Below, one piece after another: positions 61,715 through 64,000 of a stretch of DNA of 64,000 nt. The DNA comes from Ureibacillus sinduriensis BLB-1 = JCM 15800 (GTDB lineage: Bacteria > Bacillota > Bacilli > Bacillales_A > Planococcaceae), in contig NZ_JPVO01000051.1 of NCBI RefSeq assembly GCF_000772955.1, forward strand, positions 124,001-188,000. Reading direction: 5' to 3'. The position numbers and the translations under genes are program-made. The first letter of the stretch is position 1, and each line of letters opens with the position of its first letter. The notes beneath the pieces are model-generated. The model had not been told where the DNA came from and did no database searches. It saw nothing but the letters and a program-made list of their open reading frames with translations.

Positions 61715-62143
61715 CCACTCAATGGGTTATTTTCCATGTGAAATTTTCACTTTTTTAATGTACCATAATCTTTTTTTCTATTAAACCATTTGAGTCCTTT
61801 GTAATGAAAATGTATTATTTGAATATTGACTGTTACAAAGAGTGTAAATAGAACTGGCTCAATACACTAACTTTCTATCAATAAGATATTTTTAGTCTTT
61901 TTCTATCTTTACCATAAAATACTTTTATATTTATCATAATTTTTTGCTCTTTGTTTATATTGTTTGTAATTTTCAGTATAATTATATTGTTCTAGACTTT
62001 CGCAATTCCTTGATCTCCTCGATTAAACGCTCACTATTCGGCCTAAGCAAATTAGGTAAATATTCTCATTGATTTTAGTATCATGATTTCTAATTTTATC
62101 GATTTCAAATTAATACACTTATAAGAGAGATTGGGGGGAATTA
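61715..62143. promoter_or_regulatory. Divergent promoter region with imperfect WalR-like boxes
   Basis: TGTAAT-N5-TGTATT at 61800-61816 matches the WalR consensus TGTWAH-N5-TGTWAH except for one base; TGTTAC and TGTAAA at 61831-61848 are both good half-sites but with a six-base gap. The region separates the M23 gene and the YitT-family gene. Support is weak. Confidence 0.35.
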
Positions 62144-63031
62144 ATGTATACCAAGAAAGCCATTCACGCTTCCGAAATTAATAAGGTAAGTATGGGTACA
62201 AAAATATTACGTATTGTGATGACGATCATTGGGGCTCTAATCTTTGCTGTAGGACTCGAGTTATTTTTAGTGCCCAATACAGTAATGGATGGAGGTATCG
62301 TCGGAATATCCATTATTTTATCCCATCTAACTGGAATTCCTACTGGGGTATTCATCTTCGTCATTAACATACCTTTTATCTACATAGGCTATAAACAAAT
62401 CGGTAAAACCTTTGCTTTCATGTCCCTGCTTGGCATTACAATCCTATCCGTGGCAACCGTGGTTATGCATCATATACAGCCATTTACATCAGATTTACTC
62501 TTAGCTACCGTCTTTGGCGGTATTTTGTTGGGCGTGGGCGTTGGATTAGTGATCCGGTATGGAGGTTGTCTGGATGGTACTGAAGTGATGGCCATCTTAT
62601 CGAATAAAAAACTTCCCTTTTCAGTGGGGGAGATTATTCTAATTATTAATCTTGCCATATTTGCCATTGCCGGTTTTGTTTTCACATGGGAACAAGCGAT
62701 GTATTCTGTCATCGCCTATTTTATCGCATCAAAGGTTATTGATATTGTCGTGCTAGGTATGGAAGAGTCAAAATCTGTTTACATCATAAGCGAGGAAATT
62801 GAGGAAATCGGCCAGGCTATTATGGCGCGGCTAGGCCGTGGCGTAACCTATCTTCATGGAGAAGGTGCCTATACGGGGAACAATAAAAAAGTTATTTTCT
62901 GCATCATCACTCGGCTAGAGGAGTCAAAAATGAAAGAAATTGTACGAACAATTGATACACAAGCCTTTTTGGCTATCGGGAATATTAGCGAAGTGAAGGG
63001 TGGCCGCTTCAAGAAGAAGGCCATTCACTAG
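62144..63031 (+). CDS. YitT family membrane protein
   Basis: A 295-residue protein with five or six membrane helices (DUF161 repeats: GALIFAVGLELFLVPNTVMDGGIVGISIILS and GGILLGVGVGLVIRYGGCLDGTEVMAIL) and a C-terminal cytoplasmic DUF2179 domain (about 215-290, with SVYIISEEIEEIGQAIMARLGRGVTYLHGEGAYTG). The transport substrate is unknown. ATG follows GGGGGG. It is monocistronic and ends at a strong terminator. Confidence 0.93.
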   Translation: MYTKKAIHASEINKVSMGTKILRIVMTIIGALIFAVGLELFLVPNTVMDGGIVGISIILSHLTGIPTGVFIFVINIPFIYIGYKQIGKTFAFMSLLGITILSVATVVMHHIQPFTSDLLLATVFGGILLGVGVGLVIRYGGCLDGTEVMAILSNKKLPFSVGEIILIINLAIFAIAGFVFTWEQAMYSVIAYFIASKVIDIVVLGMEESKSVYIISEEIEEIGQAIMARLGRGVTYLHGEGAYTGNNKKVIFCIITRLEESKMKEIVRTIDTQAFLAIGNISEVKGGRFKKKAIH

Positions 63032-63079
63032 AAAAAAAACTACTAATTGGTCCTTAATAACCACTAGTAGTTTTTTTTA
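63030..63079. terminator. Bidirectional terminator between YitT gene and purA
   Basis: AAAAACTACTA and TAGTAGTTTTT form a stem of at least 11 base pairs, with A and T runs on either side, between convergent genes. Confidence 0.9.
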
Positions 63080-63116
63080 TTGTTATGTCGCAAGTTTCAA
63101 AGCAAATTGAAAGGTA

Positions 63117-64000
63117 TTAATCCCAAATTGGATTAACTATGTTCGTCTGTTCGCGTGCTGGTCCTACTGAGAATGTCATTAAATTGATTCCAGTTAGTTC
63201 CACTACGCGCTCTACGTATTTACGTGCATTTTCTGGAAGTTCTTCTAAAGTGCGAACACTAGTAATATCTTCTTCCCAACCTGGCAGTTCTTCATAAACT
63301 GGTTTACATGCCTCTAATACGTGTAAGCTAGCTGGATATTCAGTGATCGTTTCACCATTATATTCGTATGCCGTACAAATTTTAACTGTTTCAAGCCCTG
63401 ATAATACATCGATTGAATTCAATGCTAAGTCAGTAATCCCGCTTACACGGCGAGAGTGACGGACCACTACAGAGTCAAACCAACCTACACGGCGGGGACG
63501 GCCTGTTGTCGTTCCATATTCACGGCCCACTTCACGGATTTGCTGCCCTACTTCATCGAATAGTTCTGTCGGGAATGGGCCGTCACCTACGCGGGAAGTA
63601 TAAGCTTTACATACACCAACCACGCGAGAGACATGGGATGGTCCAATACCGGTACCCGTTGTAACGCCACCTGCAACAGGATTGGAAGATGTAACATATG
63701 GATAAGTTCCATGATCGACGTCCAACATAACGCCCTGCGCTCCTTCAAATAGAACACGGCCACCTTCATCCAATACATCATTTAACACTTTAGAAGTATC
63801 TGTTACGTATTTTGCAAGTTCTTGTCCATATCCATAAAATTCTTCAAAAATATCTTCAAATTTTAGGCCTTCCACTTCGTAGAATTTTTCGAAAAGGCGG
63901 TTTTTCTTTTCTAGATTCTCACGTAGTTTTTGTTCAAACACTTCACGTTCAAGTAAGTCCGCAATACGGATTCCCATACGGGCAATTTTATCTTGGTAGC
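63117..64000 (-). CDS. purA: Adenylosuccinate synthetase PurA (3' part)
   Basis: The frame runs off the window at 64000, so only the last 294 residues are present; the internal ATG at 63977 is not the start. PurA joins IMP and aspartate using GTP in AMP synthesis. Visible conserved blocks are [80 protein letters not shown] and [21 protein letters not shown]. Convergent with the YitT gene. Confidence 0.98.
   Translation of the reverse strand, partial: YQDKIARMGIRIADLLEREVFEQKLRENLEKKNRLFEKFYEVEGLKFEDIFEEFYGYGQELAKYVTDTSKVLNDVLDEGGRVLFEGAQGVMLDVDHGTYPYVTSSNPVAGGVTTGTGIGPSHVSRVVGVCKAYTSRVGDGPFPTELFDEVGQQIREVGREYGTTTGRPRRVGWFDSVVVRHSRRVSGITDLALNSIDVLSGLETVKICTAYEYNGETITEYPASLHVLEACKPVYEELPGWEEDITSVRTLEELPENARKYVERVVELTGINLMTFSVGPAREQTNIVNPIWD

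Overview
The window looks like the chromosome of a low-GC, endospore-forming Bacillales bacterium. The best guess is a Planococcaceae/Caryophanaceae member such as Lysinibacillus or Solibacillus; this rests on gene content and order, not on any search. Pointers are the walR-walK-yycH-yycI-walJ-htrA-rlmH block, splA-splB (spore photoproduct lyase), a forespore-type SplA, strong AGGAGG ribosome binding sites with some GTG/TTG starts, and classic PerR and Fur boxes. No rRNA, tRNA, CRISPR array, complete insertion sequence or prophage was seen.

Layout. 1-3.2 kb: two tandem paralogues of an unrecognised protein whose C-terminal half carries a papain-like Q-C-H-N pattern. 3.3-8.6 kb: housekeeping and accessory genes (YwrD-like gamma-glutamyltransferase, CoA-type Nudix hydrolase, DASS-family dicarboxylate transporter, YxjI-like protein). 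8.8-14.2 kb: a damage and oxidant defence stretch with uvsE, a CMD-family protein, splA-splB, and ahpC-ahpF behind a perfect PerR box. 14.4-27.0 kb: a Gram-positive Pel-type exopolysaccharide cluster. One long minus-strand operon encodes an SDR-epimerase/PelD fusion, PelE, a PelA-deacetylase-like protein, PelF, PelG, a CotH-type protein, a VTC-domain protein and a DUF4956 membrane protein. It is followed by a cyclic-di-GMP-I riboswitch in front of a secreted GH114/PelA-hydrolase-like gene, and a membrane-anchored paralogue of that hydrolase converges from the other side.

27.4-31.5 kb: a NupC transporter remnant at the edge of the pel cluster, a metallo-beta-lactamase-fold hydrolase, a secreted TPR-GH26 protein and an ATP-grasp ligase. 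31.9-38.4 kb: a Fur-controlled siderophore ABC system with a divergent lipoprotein, then a polar amino acid ABC operon. 38.6-49.4 kb: a secreted pectate lyase, a DUF4230 protein, a VOC protein divergent from a WYL regulator across a perfect palindrome, a DUF418/DesK/DesR-like operon and an ECF sigma factor with a very large fused C-terminal domain.

49.6-52.2 kb: DUF4260 and MerR genes, then a small segment with an MntA-HepT toxin-antitoxin pair. This segment is bracketed by an 18-bp direct repeat of the last six codons of rlmH, the same place where staphylococcal SCC elements integrate. 52.4-64 kb: a CxxH/CxxC protein, HtrA-type protease, the complete wal operon, an M23/LysM/G5 cell-wall peptidase, a YitT protein and the 3' part of purA.

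Strongest points for follow-up are the rlmH-terminus duplication around mntA-hepT, the c-di-GMP riboswitch with a duplicated CCGTA next to the ribosome binding site in the pel locus, a 47-49 nt motif found twice directly before unrelated terminator hairpins, and the tandem papain-like proteins.
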